Shown: positions 21,200-31,866, counted from the first letter of the stretch. The stretch is 64,000 nt of DNA from Pseudoalteromonas flavipulchra NCIMB 2033 = ATCC BAA-314 (GCA_000814665.1 JWIH01000010.1:62001-126000); one strand, 5' to 3'. The notes: generated by a model from the letters alone, not told the origin. Numbers and translations are program-made.

Positions 21200-21763
21200 A
21201 TGAGCGAATTCAAAGACTACCAGCAAGCTCAATTGCTATTAGAAAAACACGAACTATTTATTGCCCCTGCCGAAGTTCACGGCACCATTTCTGGGCTATT
21301 GGCCTGTGGTCTGAATATTGAAGATTCAGAGTATTTAGGGTTATTGAGTGACGTATTTAACGACGGTCAAAAATTTTCAGCGCCAATTAGAGAGTTTTGC
21401 ATCGATTTATATAAGCAAGTTGCCGAGCACTTCAACGACGGCGAGTTCCAGTTTGAACTTTACTTGCCGCCAGAAGATGAGTCATTACATGATCAAGCTA
21501 ACGCACTGATTGCTTGGGTATCAGGCTTTTTACTGGGCTTTGGTTTAAAGCAAAAAGATTACGGTAAGTTATCTGCAGATGTTAAAGAAGTGATTAACGA
21601 CTTTAGCGAAATAACTAAGCTTGATACTGGTTTTGAAGACAACAACGACGATAAAGAAGCACTGCTCGAAGTGGTAGAATATGTGCGTGTTTCTACACTG
21701 TTATGCTTTGCCGAGATGGGTAAAGAGCCCCAGTCCGTTAGCACATCAAAGACGATACATTAA
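21200..21763 (+). CDS. ygfB: UPF0149 family protein YgfB
   Basis: A 187-residue acidic protein of the UPF0149 family. I chose ATG 21200 (MSEFKDYQQAQ) because the family N-terminus aligns from there; the open frame upstream reads through non-coding sequence. Visible signatures are PAEVHGTISGLLACG near residue 25, the LIAWVSGFLLGFGL segment near 100 and a C-terminal CFAEMG. In some species YgfB affects ampDh3 and beta-lactam tolerance; here its role is inferred only. It overlaps no neighbour and starts the ygfB-pepP-ubiH-ubiI run. Confidence 0.9.
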   Translation: MSEFKDYQQAQLLLEKHELFIAPAEVHGTISGLLACGLNIEDSEYLGLLSDVFNDGQKFSAPIREFCIDLYKQVAEHFNDGEFQFELYLPPEDESLHDQANALIAWVSGFLLGFGLKQKDYGKLSADVKEVINDFSEITKLDTGFEDNNDDKEALLEVVEYVRVSTLLCFAEMGKEPQSVSTSKTIH

Positions 21764-21765
21764 TT

Positions 21766-23076
21766 ATGATAAAAAACAGCGAGTTTGTAGCACGCCGTGC
21801 GCGTCTTATTGCGGCACTAGATAACAACGCCGTAGCGATTATTCCTGCGGCCGTAGAGTTAACCCGTAGCCGCGACACTGAATTTCCGTTTCGCCAAGAT
21901 AGCGACTTTTTTTACCTGACGGGATTTAAAGAGCCGGATGCGGTTTTGGTGCTTACGAAAGACAGAGACGGCAATGCGCAGTCTACGCTGTTTTGTCGTA
22001 ATAAAGATAAGGTTGCTGAGATTTGGCATGGTCGCCGGATGGGCTATGAGCAAGCTAAATCGCAACTTGAACTCGACCAAACCTTTGCGCTGAGTGACTT
22101 AGACGACGAGCTATTAAATCTCGTGAATGGTCGCAAGGTATTATTCTACGGGCAAGGCACATATAACGCCTTTGATGATAAGGTTTGGCAGTTGCTAAGT
22201 ACATTGCGTGGCGCACCGAAAAAGGGCTATCGTGCCCCTGAGATAATCAAAGATATTCGCCCACTCGTCCATGAAATGCGCTTATTTAAATCGGATGCTG
22301 AAATCGCCATCATGCGCGAAGCGGGCAGAATTAGTGCTGAGGCGCACAAACGCGCGATGCAGTTTGCCAAGCCGGGCGCAACGGAATACCAGCTTGAAGC
22401 CGAAATTCATCATCATTATGCAATGAACGGTGCGCGTCATCCAGCCTATGGCACCATTGTTGGCAGCGGCATCAATGCGACGATTTTACACTATACCGAC
22501 AACTGTGATGCGCTACAGGACGGCGACTTAGTACTGATTGATTCGGGTTGTGAACTTGAAGGCTATGCGGCTGATATAACTCGCACTTTCCCTGTAAACG
22601 GCCAGTTTACTGATGCGCAGCGTAAGATTTATGAGTTGGTATTGGCGGCGCAAAATGCGGCCTTTGGTGAAGTAAAACCGGGTGGTACATTAGTTAAAGC
22701 CAATCAAGTGGCGATGACTGTATTGACTCAAGGACTAGTAGATTTAGGCATTCTTGCGGGCGACGTTAACGAACTCCTAGAAGCGCAGGCATGCAAAGCA
22801 TTTTACATGCATGGTTTAGGTCATTGGCTAGGTCTTGATGTTCACGATGTCGGTGAATACAAGTTAGATGAAGCGGATCGTCCATTTGAACCTGGCATGG
22901 TACTTACCATTGAGCCGGGTCTGTATTTTGACGAAGATGCGCAAGTTCCTGATGAGTATAAAGGAATTGGCATTCGTATCGAAGATGATCTGTTGGTCAC
23001 CGAGTCAGGTTATGAAAACTTAACCGCACTGGTGCCAAAAACCATCGCAGAAATAGAAGCATTAATGAATAACTAG
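21766..23076 (+). CDS. pepP: Xaa-Pro aminopeptidase
   Basis: A dinuclear manganese enzyme that removes N-terminal residues preceding proline. The 436-residue protein has the N-terminal creatinase-like domain (ELTRSRDTEFPFRQDSDF) and the pita-bread fold with metal ligands in LIDSGCELEGYAADITRTF, HGLGHWLGLDVHDVG, LTIEPGLYF and GIRIEDD. It starts two bases after the ygfB stop, the conserved gammaproteobacterial arrangement. Confidence 0.96.
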   Translation: MIKNSEFVARRARLIAALDNNAVAIIPAAVELTRSRDTEFPFRQDSDFFYLTGFKEPDAVLVLTKDRDGNAQSTLFCRNKDKVAEIWHGRRMGYEQAKSQLELDQTFALSDLDDELLNLVNGRKVLFYGQGTYNAFDDKVWQLLSTLRGAPKKGYRAPEIIKDIRPLVHEMRLFKSDAEIAIMREAGRISAEAHKRAMQFAKPGATEYQLEAEIHHHYAMNGARHPAYGTIVGSGINATILHYTDNCDALQDGDLVLIDSGCELEGYAADITRTFPVNGQFTDAQRKIYELVLAAQNAAFGEVKPGGTLVKANQVAMTVLTQGLVDLGILAGDVNELLEAQACKAFYMHGLGHWLGLDVHDVGEYKLDEADRPFEPGMVLTIEPGLYFDEDAQVPDEYKGIGIRIEDDLLVTESGYENLTALVPKTIAEIEALMNN

Positions 23077-23088
23077 TGGACACTTTGC

Positions 23089-24261
23089 GTGCAACAGTTT
23101 GATGTCGTCGTGGTTGGTGGTGGTATGGCAGGAGCCAGCGCCGCCATCGCCATAAAAAAAGTCTCTCCGCAGGCAAAGATTGCGGTTATTGAAGCCTTTG
23201 CGCCAAAAGGTAAACAGCATCCAAGTTTTGACGACCGTAGTATTGCGCTTGCTGCGCAGTCGGTCGCATTTTTGGGCGAGCTAAATCTATTTAATCCCGA
23301 GTGGCAGTACGTTGAGCCAATCACACAAGTGAATGTTTCAGACAGAGGTCACTTTGGTAAAGCGTGGATAAACCCTGAAGACTACAACCAAAAAGCGTTA
23401 GGCTATGTAGTTGAAGTCAATCCCTATGGCAGCTTTTTACACGAGCAGTTGAGCAATCTTGATATTGCACTGTTTTGTCCGAACCAAGTGGCGCATATAC
23501 ATCAACAACCAGAGCAGGTTGAACTGACGCTCGATAATGGCGAGCAATTACAAAGTCGATTACTGGTTGTTGCGGATGGCGCGCAATCTCCCACGCGGGC
23601 TAAGCTCAATATCGGCTTTGATAGCATAGGCTACGAGCAAGGTGCATTGATTGCCAATGTGCAAATCGACACGGCTCATGGTGGTCAGGCGTTCGAGCGT
23701 TTTACCGAACATGGCCCGATGGCACTTCTGCCAATGAGTGATAATCGCTATTCACTGGTGTGGTGTATGCCAAATGAGCACCTCAGCGAGTTTGAAGCGA
23801 TGACAGCACACGAGTTTTTAGCTGCATTGCAGCAAGCCTTTGGATATCGCGCTGGGCGCTTTGTGCAAGTGGGTATGAGAGCAAGCTACCCTCTAGTGCT
23901 TGGGCGAGTAGAGCAACTCACTCATCATCGCGTGGTGGTGATTGGCAATGCGGCGCATGCCATACATCCCATTGCAGGACAGGGCTTTAATTTAGGTCTA
24001 CGAGATATTCAAGTACTAACCTCACAATGTCAGGCAAATACGCTTGAAGAGTGGGGTAGTTTTCAATTTACGCGTGCTTATCAACTGGCGCGAGCGCAAG
24101 ATATTAATACGGTGATGACATTAACCGATGCGCTCGTTCGACTATTTTCAAACTCATCAAGAACCTTAGCCTTAGGCCGTAGTTTAGGTCTACTTACCAT
24201 GGCGTTGTCCAAAACAGCAAGAGCGCCGCTGGCCAAGCAATTGATGGGATATAAAGGATAA
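23089..24261 (+). CDS. ubiH: 2-octaprenyl-6-methoxyphenol hydroxylase
   Basis: FAD-dependent monooxygenase of ubiquinone synthesis. The 390-residue protein starts at GTG and has the dinucleotide motif VVVGGGMAGASAA near residues 6-18, the LVVADGAQSPTR motif near 160 and the FAD ribityl motif GNAAHAIHPIAGQGFNLGLR near 285. It lies between pepP and a second FAD monooxygenase gene, as in E. coli. Confidence 0.93.
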   Translation: MQQFDVVVVGGGMAGASAAIAIKKVSPQAKIAVIEAFAPKGKQHPSFDDRSIALAAQSVAFLGELNLFNPEWQYVEPITQVNVSDRGHFGKAWINPEDYNQKALGYVVEVNPYGSFLHEQLSNLDIALFCPNQVAHIHQQPEQVELTLDNGEQLQSRLLVVADGAQSPTRAKLNIGFDSIGYEQGALIANVQIDTAHGGQAFERFTEHGPMALLPMSDNRYSLVWCMPNEHLSEFEAMTAHEFLAALQQAFGYRAGRFVQVGMRASYPLVLGRVEQLTHHRVVVIGNAAHAIHPIAGQGFNLGLRDIQVLTSQCQANTLEEWGSFQFTRAYQLARAQDINTVMTLTDALVRLFSNSSRTLALGRSLGLLTMALSKTARAPLAKQLMGYKG

Positions 24262-24271
24262 AGGAGTTGGC

Positions 24272-25441
24272 ATGCAACAAGTTCAAGTTTGTATTGTTGG
24301 TGGTGGATGTGTTGGTTTAACGCTGGCGCTAGGGCTTGCGCAGCAAAATATCTCCGTACTAGTGTTAGACAGTGGTGAAAAGCCAACACCATTGGCACAA
24401 GAATACAGCGCACGCGTGAGTGCGATAAGCGCTGCAAGTCAGGCTTTATTCGAGCGCTTGGGCGTGTGGCCTGATATTAAAGCGCAGCGCGCCGCGGCAT
24501 ATACTCGTATGGATGTACGCGATAAAGACAGCTTTGGTAAAATCGCCTTTGATAATGTCTCGTTAGACTTACCTGAGCTTGGTCACATCATTGAAAACGA
24601 CGCCATTCGCTATGCGTTGTTAACAGCACTCGAAGCACAGCAATCGGCCAAACTGATGTGGAACACAAAATACCAAAGCTTGCATCAAACAGACACCGAT
24701 GTGTTGCTAACCTTAGCTACTGGTGAACCTGTGATGGCGAAACTAGTGGTGGCGGCTGATGGCGCACGTTCGGCTATTCGCCAGCAGTTTAATATGCCAA
24801 TCACGTATTGGGATTATGACCACCATGCGCTGGTTGCAACGATAAAAACCGCAGCGCCTCATGATGCAACAGCAAGACAAGTGTTCCTTCCTGATGGACC
24901 GCTGGCCTTTTTACCGCTTGATGACCCATATACTCATTCAATTGTATGGTCTACCGCACCGGATAAAGCAAAGCAGCTACAAGCCATGCCGGTCGGGGCG
25001 TTTAACAAAGCATTAAGTGCTGCAATTGATATGCAGTGCGGTGTGTGTGAATTGATTAGCGAAAGACATGTTTTTCCTTTGACCATGCGTTATGCAAAAC
25101 AATGGGTGCAAGGGCGGATCGTTTTAATGGGCGATGCGGCACATACCATTCACCCGCTTGCAGGTCTTGGCATGAATTTAGGGCTAAAAGACGCTGCGTA
25201 TCTGACCACCTTGTTATCAGCACCGCAAGAGCAATTTGCCAGCACACGGATACTGCGCCAATATGAGCGCAGCAGAAAAGCAGATGCCCAAAAGCATATT
25301 GCCATGATGCAAGGGCTTAAAGAGCTGTTTGAAGGCAGCCATCCGCTTAAAAAGCTAGTGCGCGGTGTGGGCCTGAGCTTGGTCGACAACCTCGGCCCAA
25401 TCAAGCATTTGTTCGCCAAAGAAGCGATAGGCGGTAAATAA
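24272..25441 (+). CDS. ubiI: UbiI/VisC-type FAD monooxygenase
   Basis: A 389-residue FAD-dependent hydroxylase of the UbiH/UbiF/VisC family, expected to hydroxylate C5 of the ubiquinone ring. Motifs are CIVGGGCVGLTLALGLAQ near residue 7, VVAADGARSAIRQQF near 163 and GDAAHTIHPLAGLGMNLGLK near 287. A good AAAGGAG precedes the ATG. The neighbours support UbiI rather than UbiF, but the three families are hard to separate by eye. Confidence 0.88.
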   Translation: MQQVQVCIVGGGCVGLTLALGLAQQNISVLVLDSGEKPTPLAQEYSARVSAISAASQALFERLGVWPDIKAQRAAAYTRMDVRDKDSFGKIAFDNVSLDLPELGHIIENDAIRYALLTALEAQQSAKLMWNTKYQSLHQTDTDVLLTLATGEPVMAKLVVAADGARSAIRQQFNMPITYWDYDHHALVATIKTAAPHDATARQVFLPDGPLAFLPLDDPYTHSIVWSTAPDKAKQLQAMPVGAFNKALSAAIDMQCGVCELISERHVFPLTMRYAKQWVQGRIVLMGDAAHTIHPLAGLGMNLGLKDAAYLTTLLSAPQEQFASTRILRQYERSRKADAQKHIAMMQGLKELFEGSHPLKKLVRGVGLSLVDNLGPIKHLFAKEAIGGK

Positions 25442-25442
25442 A

Positions 25443-25514
25443 AAGATCGCCGCGTAAAGCGGCTCCCACAGAGATTTTATGTTGCTGGTAGGTGCGGGTT
25501 TACATCGCGATCTC
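25443..25514. repeat. REP pair (family D) between convergent ubiI and lysR
   Basis: An inverted pair of the family seen at 5.7 kb: 25443-25469 (AAGATCGCCGCGTAAAGCGG with tail CTCCCAC) and a diverged copy at 25487-25514 ending in ACATCGCGATCTC. It again lies exactly between two convergent genes. Confidence 0.75.
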
Positions 25515-26360
25515 TTAACCTAACCTCAATGCGATAAACTCAGCGAGTTTATCAACCGCGTGGGCGGATTCTTGGGTGTTTTTGACAAGGCTGATACCGA
25601 TTTGTCCGAGTTCGGGTAATATTTGGGTTTGGGTCTGATAGGGGAGCTCTGCTGGCACGGTGCTTTTGGCTAGCACAGTGATCCCGAGTCCCTCTTTTAA
25701 AGCGGCGGTAAGGCCGGTTAAGTCGGCGTTGCTATATACGATACGGTATTGTAATCCAGCTTGCTGCAACGCCTCGATAGCGCGGCGGCGATAAATACAA
25801 CCCTCCGGCGCGGTGACTAAGGTAACAACCGAATGCTGCGCAAGCGATAAATCGCCAACCCAAACTAATTGATCCTGCATAAAGACTGGATACTTAGAGG
25901 ATGAGAGTTCTTCATTAAGCGCTAGCACCAAATCAAATTGATCTTGCCTTACCACAGAAAGTAAGTGTTTACTCAGTCTTGATTTAACTTCTAATGCAAC
26001 ATCAGGGTATAAAGAAACGAAATCGCCAATAATAGAAGGTAAGATCCGTGCTGCAAACTCACTTGGAATGCCTAAACGTACTCGGCCTGTCACACTCTCT
26101 GAGGTAAATTGCTGAATAATTGCATCGTTCTGCTGCAGCATTTGTTTGGCTAGGGGCAAAAGTAGCTCACCATATTGATTCAACACCTGCCTTTGGCCCT
26201 GCTTTTTAAACAGCTTGCAACCTAGCATGTCTTCTAACCGTTTGATTTGCAAGCTAACAGCAGGCTGAGATAAGCCAAGCAATTCCCCGGCCTTGGCAAA
26301 GCCACCGACATCAACCACAGTGACCAGTGTTCTTAATCCATCAATTGATAAGTTTTTCAT
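25515..26360 (-). CDS. LysR-family transcriptional regulator
   Basis: A 281-residue LysR-type regulator with an N-terminal winged HTH (GGFAKAGELLGLSQPAVSLQ near residues 19-38) and a substrate-binding domain from about 90. It is divergent from the GcvT-like gene at 26490, and the intergenic region contains a perfect 14-base palindrome, so it may control that gene and itself. The ligand is unknown. It is distinct from the GcvA-type regulator at 2676. Confidence 0.9.
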   Translation of the reverse strand: MKNLSIDGLRTLVTVVDVGGFAKAGELLGLSQPAVSLQIKRLEDMLGCKLFKKQGQRQVLNQYGELLLPLAKQMLQQNDAIIQQFTSESVTGRVRLGIPSEFAARILPSIIGDFVSLYPDVALEVKSRLSKHLLSVVRQDQFDLVLALNEELSSSKYPVFMQDQLVWVGDLSLAQHSVVTLVTAPEGCIYRRRAIEALQQAGLQYRIVYSNADLTGLTAALKEGLGITVLAKSTVPAELPYQTQTQILPELGQIGISLVKNTQESAHAVDKLAEFIALRLG

Positions 26361-26403
26361 ATAAGGAAATGCAATTTATAAAACCCAAGTACATTAATAT
26401 TAT

Positions 26404-26417
26404 TTATCAATTGATAA
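26404..26417. promoter_or_regulatory. candidate LysR operator palindrome
   Basis: TTATCAATTGATAA is a perfect 14-base palindrome of the T-N11-A type in the divergent region between the LysR gene and the GcvT-like gene. Its 13-base core ATCAATTGATAAG recurs at 26340-26352 inside the first codons of the regulator, 66 bases away, which suggests a pair of sites. Confidence 0.5.
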
Positions 26418-26489
26418 GTAAATACAATTTGTTGTTGAGTTTGCGCATCCTTATACTTTTGCTCATCGAAATTTCACTAAGGTAGTGCC

Positions 26490-27065
26490 ATGAGCGTCAC
26501 GCCAATTATCTTTGCAAAGCACCGTCAGGGCAGTGTTCCGGCGCAAAACCATTACATGCCAACTGATGCTGTTGTTGTACTCGATTTCAGCGGCTTTGAG
26601 ACCACGCCTTTCTTAAGCCAAATTCTTGCACTTAACTTGAATAAGTTAATGGCACCGGGTTTAGGTTTTCAAGGCAAACTAGACAGTGGCGAAAATTTCG
26701 CCGTGTACTATTTTAGTGAAACGGCTTACCGTTTTGTTGTAAGTGAAAGCGCAGCCGCTGAGCTGGCAACACTGATTGATAGCCATGCTGACGAGTTCGA
26801 TATTGAACTGGTACGCCGTCATGATTTAGTTGCTGCCACCATAAGCGGTGAGCTTGCGTTTGAGCGTTTAGTCAGTGACTTTACGTTAACGCCAGGCCTT
26901 AGGATCTCAGATAAAAATGCCTGCTATGGCAAGCAAAGCGGTGAAGTATTTATTACGACCTTGCTGGTGGACGAACAGCAACAGTATCAGTTGATTGCGC
27001 AAGCTGCTGTGTTAGATAAGTGGCAAACGACGCTCACTGACGCTGGTTTTAAACTCGTTTCATAA
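26490..27065 (+). CDS. truncated GcvT-like (aminomethyltransferase-fold) protein
   Basis: A 191-residue protein that aligns by eye with the N-terminal folate-binding half of the GcvT encoded just downstream: VVVLDFSGFETTPFLSQIL against the GcvT segment [18 protein letters not shown], and YYFSETAYRFVV against [12 protein letters not shown]. It lacks the C-terminal GcvT domains, and the catalytic Asp pair before that strand (IDD in GcvT) reads GEN. It is therefore unlikely to be an active aminomethyltransferase; a regulatory, tetrahydrofolate-binding or SoxG-like subunit role is possible. It is 85 bases upstream of gcvT. Confidence 0.75.
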   Translation: MSVTPIIFAKHRQGSVPAQNHYMPTDAVVVLDFSGFETTPFLSQILALNLNKLMAPGLGFQGKLDSGENFAVYYFSETAYRFVVSESAAAELATLIDSHADEFDIELVRRHDLVAATISGELAFERLVSDFTLTPGLRISDKNACYGKQSGEVFITTLLVDEQQQYQLIAQAAVLDKWQTTLTDAGFKLVS

Positions 27066-27150
27066 ATTCCGTGCAGTTATCGTAAGCGCGATAACAATAA
27101 CCCCCTCAGCGCCAACCGATGGCGGCTGAGTAAAAAAGTGAAGGATAAGT

Positions 27151-28233
27151 ATGACTTCTAAAACAGTACTACACGCGAAGCACCTAGAAGCTGGCGCGAA
27201 AATGGTAGACTTCCACGGTTGGGAAATGCCAATCAATTATGGCTCACAAATTGAAGAGCACCACGCGGTGCGTCAAGACGCGGGCATGTTTGACGTTTCA
27301 CACATGACGATTGTTGATATCGAAGGTGTAGACGCAAAGGCATTTTTACAAAAGCTAGTTGCAAATGATGTAGCTAAGCTTACTGTGGCTGGTAAGGCGC
27401 TATACACAGGCATGCTAAACGAGCAAGGCGGCGTGATTGATGACCTTATCATTTACTTCTTCACTGAAACGCAATATCGCCTAGTAGTTAACTCTGCAAC
27501 ACGCGAAAAAGACCTTGCACATATCGGTGCGGTAGCAGCAGATTTTGATGTGGCAGTTACTGAGCGTCCTGAGTACGCGATGATTGCGGTACAAGGTCCA
27601 AACGCAAAAGCAAAAACAGCAACTATCCTAGACGAACAACAACAAGCGGCTGTTGAAGGCATGAAGCCATTCTTTGGTGTGCAAGCTGGCGACCTATTTA
27701 TCGCAACAACTGGCTACACTGGTGAAGAGGGTTATGAGATCGTAGTACACAATGACGGTGCGGCGGACTTATGGCAAAAATTATTAGACGCAGGTGTGCG
27801 TCCAGCTGGCCTAGGTGCACGTGATACGCTACGTTTAGAAGCGGGCATGAACCTTTACGGCTCAGACATGGACGAGACGGTGTCTCCACTTGCAGCGAAC
27901 ATGGCATGGACAATTGCATGGGAGCCAGAGGAGCGTGACTTTATCGGTCGTGCAGCTATCACTAAACAGCGTGCGGAGCAAAGCTCTGATAAGCTGGTAG
28001 GTTTAGTCCTAGAAAGCAAAGGCGTATTACGTGGTGGTTCTAAAGTTATCGTAGAAGGTGGCGAAGGTGTTATCACTTCTGGTACATTCTCACCAACTTT
28101 AGGCTTCAGTGTAGCGCTTGCGCGTGTACCTCGTTCAATTGGCGAGACTGCACAAGTTGAAATGCGTAAGAAGCTAGTTGATGTTAAAGTAGTTAAGCCA
28201 AGCTTCGTTCGTAACGGCAAGTCAATTATCTAG
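27151..28233 (+). CDS. gcvT: glycine cleavage system T protein (aminomethyltransferase)
   Basis: Moves the methylene group from the lipoyl arm of GcvH to tetrahydrofolate, releasing ammonia. The 360-residue protein shows [20 protein letters not shown] near residue 22, the catalytic [11 protein letters not shown] near 97, [10 protein letters not shown] near 190, [17 protein letters not shown] near 225 and the C-terminal GCV_T_C domain with [19 protein letters not shown] site precedes the ATG. It heads gcvT-gcvH-gcvP. The leader contains a GC-rich hairpin (CTCAGC...GCTGAG) but not a recognisable glycine riboswitch. Confidence 0.97.
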   Translation: MTSKTVLHAKHLEAGAKMVDFHGWEMPINYGSQIEEHHAVRQDAGMFDVSHMTIVDIEGVDAKAFLQKLVANDVAKLTVAGKALYTGMLNEQGGVIDDLIIYFFTETQYRLVVNSATREKDLAHIGAVAADFDVAVTERPEYAMIAVQGPNAKAKTATILDEQQQAAVEGMKPFFGVQAGDLFIATTGYTGEEGYEIVVHNDGAADLWQKLLDAGVRPAGLGARDTLRLEAGMNLYGSDMDETVSPLAANMAWTIAWEPEERDFIGRAAITKQRAEQSSDKLVGLVLESKGVLRGGSKVIVEGGEGVITSGTFSPTLGFSVALARVPRSIGETAQVEMRKKLVDVKVVKPSFVRNGKSII

Positions 28234-28309
28234 TTTTTATAGATAATAAATAGAATAACATTGATGTCGCTCACGGGGTGACATCGCAACCGACCAAAGG
28301 AACAAAAAA

Positions 28310-28699
28310 ATGAGCAACATTCCTAGCGAGTTAAAGTACGCTACTTCACACGAGTGGGTTCGCGCTGAAGGTGACGGCATATACACTGTTGGTATCACTG
28401 AGCACGCACAAGAACTTCTAGGCGACATGGTATTCGTTGAATTACCAGACGTAGATGATGAAGTTGACGCGGGTGAAGACTGTGCGGTAGCTGAGTCTGT
28501 AAAAGCAGCGTCAGACATCTATGCACCAATCGGCGGTACTATCGTTGAAATCAACGAAGACCTAGAAGATGCGCCTGAAACTGTAAACAACGATGCTTAC
28601 GGTGACGGTTGGTTGTTCAAAATTAAAGCGTCTGATGAGTCTGAGCTAGATAACCTACTAGACGCTGAAGGCTACGCAAATTCAATCGACGAAGACTAA
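28310..28699 (+). CDS. gcvH: glycine cleavage system H protein
   Basis: The 129-residue lipoyl carrier of the glycine cleavage system. The lipoylated lysine is Lys65 in [15 protein letters not shown]. The ends ([15 protein letters not shown] and [16 protein letters not shown]) match the family. It is separated from gcvT by 76 bases containing a GATGTC/GACATC stem, and is followed by a terminator. Confidence 0.97.
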   Translation: MSNIPSELKYATSHEWVRAEGDGIYTVGITEHAQELLGDMVFVELPDVDDEVDAGEDCAVAESVKAASDIYAPIGGTIVEINEDLEDAPETVNNDAYGDGWLFKIKASDESELDNLLDAEGYANSIDED

Positions 28700-28712
28700 T
28701 TTGTTGATAGTA

Positions 28713-28740
28713 ATAAAAGCCCCTTTTTAGGGGCTTTTAT
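28713..28740 (+). terminator. rho-independent terminator after gcvH
   Basis: ATAAAAGCCCC and GGGGCTTTTAT arms around a six-base T-rich loop, followed by TGTTGCTTTTT. It lies within the gcv cluster, so gcvP is either read by leakage or has its own promoter in the 140 bases that follow. Confidence 0.85.
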
Positions 28741-28881
28741 TGTTGCTTTTTGGGCAAGGGTGCTTGCTCAAGGTATGACGAGATCATGCCAACGTTTTTA
28801 GAATACTGCCGTTACCAAGGTATCTCATTTAGATAAAAACAGTATTCACCTTTTTCATTTGGATCATAGGAACCTGGACTA

Positions 28882-31782
28882 ATGTCAAACGCCAAATCTC
28901 TTGAACAGTTAGAGCAAAAGCAAGATTTTATCCGCCGCCATATCGGGCCAAGCCCAGCACAGGTGAGCGAGATGCTAAGCGCTCTTGGAGTATCTAGTGT
29001 TGAAGAGCTGATCGGTCAAACTGTACCTGCTTCAATTCGTTTAGAAGAGGGCTTACAGATCGGTGAAAGCCGCACAGAAGTGGAAACCCTAAGCTACCTG
29101 AAGTCAGTAGCAAGCAAAAACAAGGTTTTCAAATCTTATATCGGTCAAGGCTACCACCCAACGCACGTACCTCACGTTATCCTACGTAACGTACTTGAGA
29201 ATCCGGGTTGGTACACGGCTTACACCCCTTATCAGCCAGAGATTGCGCAAGGTCGCTTGGAATCACTACTTAACTTCCAAACGCTGACTATGGACATTAC
29301 CGGCCTAGACTTAGCCAGTGCATCACTACTTGACGAATCCACTGCAGCGGCAGAAGCAATGGCGCTTGCAAAACGTGTATCTAAAGCGAAAAAAGCAAAC
29401 ATCTTCTTTATTGCCGACGACGTACACGTACAAACTATCGACGTAGTATCTACGCGTGCTGAGCAGTTTGGTTTTGAAGTAGTAGTAGGTCCTGCTAGCG
29501 ACGCTGCTAACCACGAGATTTTTGGTGCGCTATTCCAATATCCAACAACATCAGGTGAAGTGGTTGACGTTACTGACCTAATCGCACAAGTACAAGACAA
29601 AAAAGCGATTGCCTGTGTTGCCGCAGACATCATGAGCTTAATGCTACTTAAAGCACCTGGTAAACTAGGCGCAGACGTAGTGCTTGGTTCTGCACAGCGT
29701 TTTGGTGTACCTATGGGTTACGGCGGTCCACATGCTGCATTCTTTGCTACGCGTGATGCTTACAAGCGTTCACTACCAGGCCGTATTATTGGTGTGTCTA
29801 AAGACCGTTTAGGTAACGACGCACTACGTATGGCGATGCAAACTCGTGAACAGCATATCCGCCGTGAAAAAGCCAACTCAAACATTTGTACTGCACAGGT
29901 GTTACTTGCGAACATGGCTGCGTTTTACGCGGTTTACCATGGTCCTCAAGGTCTTAAGATCATCGCTGAGCGTATTAATCGCCTTGCAAGCATTCTTGCA
30001 ACGGGTCTTAAAGCAAAAGGCGTGACACTTAAGCACGACACTTGGTTTGACACCATTACCGTTAAAGCAGACGACGCTGACAAACAAGCGGTTGTGGCAC
30101 GTGCAGTAGCAAAAGGCGTGAACTTTGCCCTTAACCACAACGGCGAATACTCAATCGCAGTAAACGAAACCACAACGCGTGCAGACGTAGCAGAGCTATT
30201 TAACATCATTTTAGGCGACGACCACGGCCTAAATGTTGATACGCTAGACGCACAAGTATCAGGCGAGAACATCACAGGTATTCCTGCAAGCCTAGTGCGC
30301 GACGACGAAATTTTAACGCATGCTAACTTCAACAGCTATCACAGTGAAACTGAGATGCTGCGTTATATCAAGCGTCTTGAAAACAAAGATTTAGCACTAA
30401 ACCACTCAATGATCTCATTGGGCTCGTGTACCATGAAGCTAAACGCAACCGCTGAAATGATCCCAGTAACTTGGCCTGAGTTTGCAGAGCTACACCCATT
30501 CTGCCCAATCGACCAAGCACAAGGTTACAAGATCATGATGACTGAGCTGCACGACTGGCTTGTGAACATCACAGGTTACGACGCAGTATCACTACAGCCA
30601 AACTCAGGTGCACAAGGTGAATACGCAGGTCTTATCGCGATCCGTAAGTACCATGAGTCTCGCGGTGAAGGCCACCGTAACATCTGTTTGATCCCAAGTT
30701 CAGCGCACGGTACAAACCCAGCGTCTGCACAAATGGCAAGCATGAAAGTGGTTGTGGTTGACTGTGATAAAAACGGTAACATCGATATGGAAGACCTACG
30801 CGCGAAAGCCGCAGATGTAGCTGAAAACCTATCGTGCATCATGGTCACTTACCCGTCTACACACGGTGTATACGAAGAATCTATCCGTGAAGTATGCGAC
30901 ATCGTGCACCAGCACGGCGGCCAAGTATACATGGACGGCGCAAACATGAACGCGCAGGTTGGGGTAACTAGCCCAGGTTCAATCGGCTCTGACGTATCAC
31001 ACTTAAACCTACACAAAACATTCTGTATTCCACACGGTGGCGGTGGCCCAGGTGTTGGTCCTATCGGTGTTAAATCGCACCTAGCGCCATTTATGCCTAA
31101 CCACAGCGTGATCAACGTAGAAGGCACAAACGTAGGTAACGGCGCGGTTTCTGCGGCACCTTACGGCTCAGCTGCTATTCTACCTATCTCGTGGGCATAC
31201 ATCGCGATGATGGGCAGCGAAGGCCTAAAACAAGCAACAGAAATGGCAATTGTAAACGCTAACTACCTAACGGCTAAATTGAGCGAGCACTTCCCAATTC
31301 TATACCGTGGCCGTAACGACCGTGTTGCTCATGAATGTATTGTTGACCTTCGCCCACTGAAAGAAGCCACAGGCATTACCGAAATGGACGTTGCTAAGCG
31401 TCTACAAGACTACGGCTTCCACTCACCAACGATGTCGTTTCCAGTTGCGGGCACACTTATGGTTGAGCCAACGGAATCTGAGTCTAAGGTAGAAATCGAC
31501 CGCTTTATCGAAGCCATGGTTTCTATCAAAGGTGAAATCGACAAGATTGCATCAGGCGAATGGTCTATCGAAGACAACCCATTAGTATTCGCACCACACA
31601 CGCAAGCAGACGTACTAAGCAACGACTGGAACCGTGCATACGATCGTTTCTACGCTGCATTCCCAGTACCAAGCGTAGCAAAAGACAAATTCTGGCCAAC
31701 AGTAACCCGTATCGACGACGTATACGGCGACCGTAACCTAATCTGTTCTTGCCCAGCGGTTGATACTTACCGCGATGCGTAA
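28882..31782 (+). CDS. gcvP: glycine dehydrogenase (decarboxylating), P protein
   Basis: Pyridoxal-phosphate enzyme that decarboxylates glycine and loads the aminomethyl group on GcvH. At 966 residues it is a fused, full-length P protein. The PLP lysine is Lys712 in [16 protein letters not shown]; other signatures are [14 protein letters not shown] near 115, [16 protein letters not shown] near 135 and [14 protein letters not shown] near 573. Codon use in the gcv genes is biased as in strongly expressed genes. Confidence 0.97.
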   Translation: MSNAKSLEQLEQKQDFIRRHIGPSPAQVSEMLSALGVSSVEELIGQTVPASIRLEEGLQIGESRTEVETLSYLKSVASKNKVFKSYIGQGYHPTHVPHVILRNVLENPGWYTAYTPYQPEIAQGRLESLLNFQTLTMDITGLDLASASLLDESTAAAEAMALAKRVSKAKKANIFFIADDVHVQTIDVVSTRAEQFGFEVVVGPASDAANHEIFGALFQYPTTSGEVVDVTDLIAQVQDKKAIACVAADIMSLMLLKAPGKLGADVVLGSAQRFGVPMGYGGPHAAFFATRDAYKRSLPGRIIGVSKDRLGNDALRMAMQTREQHIRREKANSNICTAQVLLANMAAFYAVYHGPQGLKIIAERINRLASILATGLKAKGVTLKHDTWFDTITVKADDADKQAVVARAVAKGVNFALNHNGEYSIAVNETTTRADVAELFNIILGDDHGLNVDTLDAQVSGENITGIPASLVRDDEILTHANFNSYHSETEMLRYIKRLENKDLALNHSMISLGSCTMKLNATAEMIPVTWPEFAELHPFCPIDQAQGYKIMMTELHDWLVNITGYDAVSLQPNSGAQGEYAGLIAIRKYHESRGEGHRNICLIPSSAHGTNPASAQMASMKVVVVDCDKNGNIDMEDLRAKAADVAENLSCIMVTYPSTHGVYEESIREVCDIVHQHGGQVYMDGANMNAQVGVTSPGSIGSDVSHLNLHKTFCIPHGGGGPGVGPIGVKSHLAPFMPNHSVINVEGTNVGNGAVSAAPYGSAAILPISWAYIAMMGSEGLKQATEMAIVNANYLTAKLSEHFPILYRGRNDRVAHECIVDLRPLKEATGITEMDVAKRLQDYGFHSPTMSFPVAGTLMVEPTESESKVEIDRFIEAMVSIKGEIDKIASGEWSIEDNPLVFAPHTQADVLSNDWNRAYDRFYAAFPVPSVAKDKFWPTVTRIDDVYGDRNLICSCPAVDTYRDA

Positions 31783-31866
31783 GGGTTTTGTCGTACTCTA
31801 ATAAAGTCAGTGACTTTATTTCGGTAGTTTGTGAGTCGAATATAGTTTGTGACTCATAGAAAATTG

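Noticed and set aside
27066..27150. Glycine riboswitch before gcvT
   Set aside because: The leader is only 85 bases, with a simple hairpin and no recognisable conserved glycine aptamer cores. The region before 26490 is no better.
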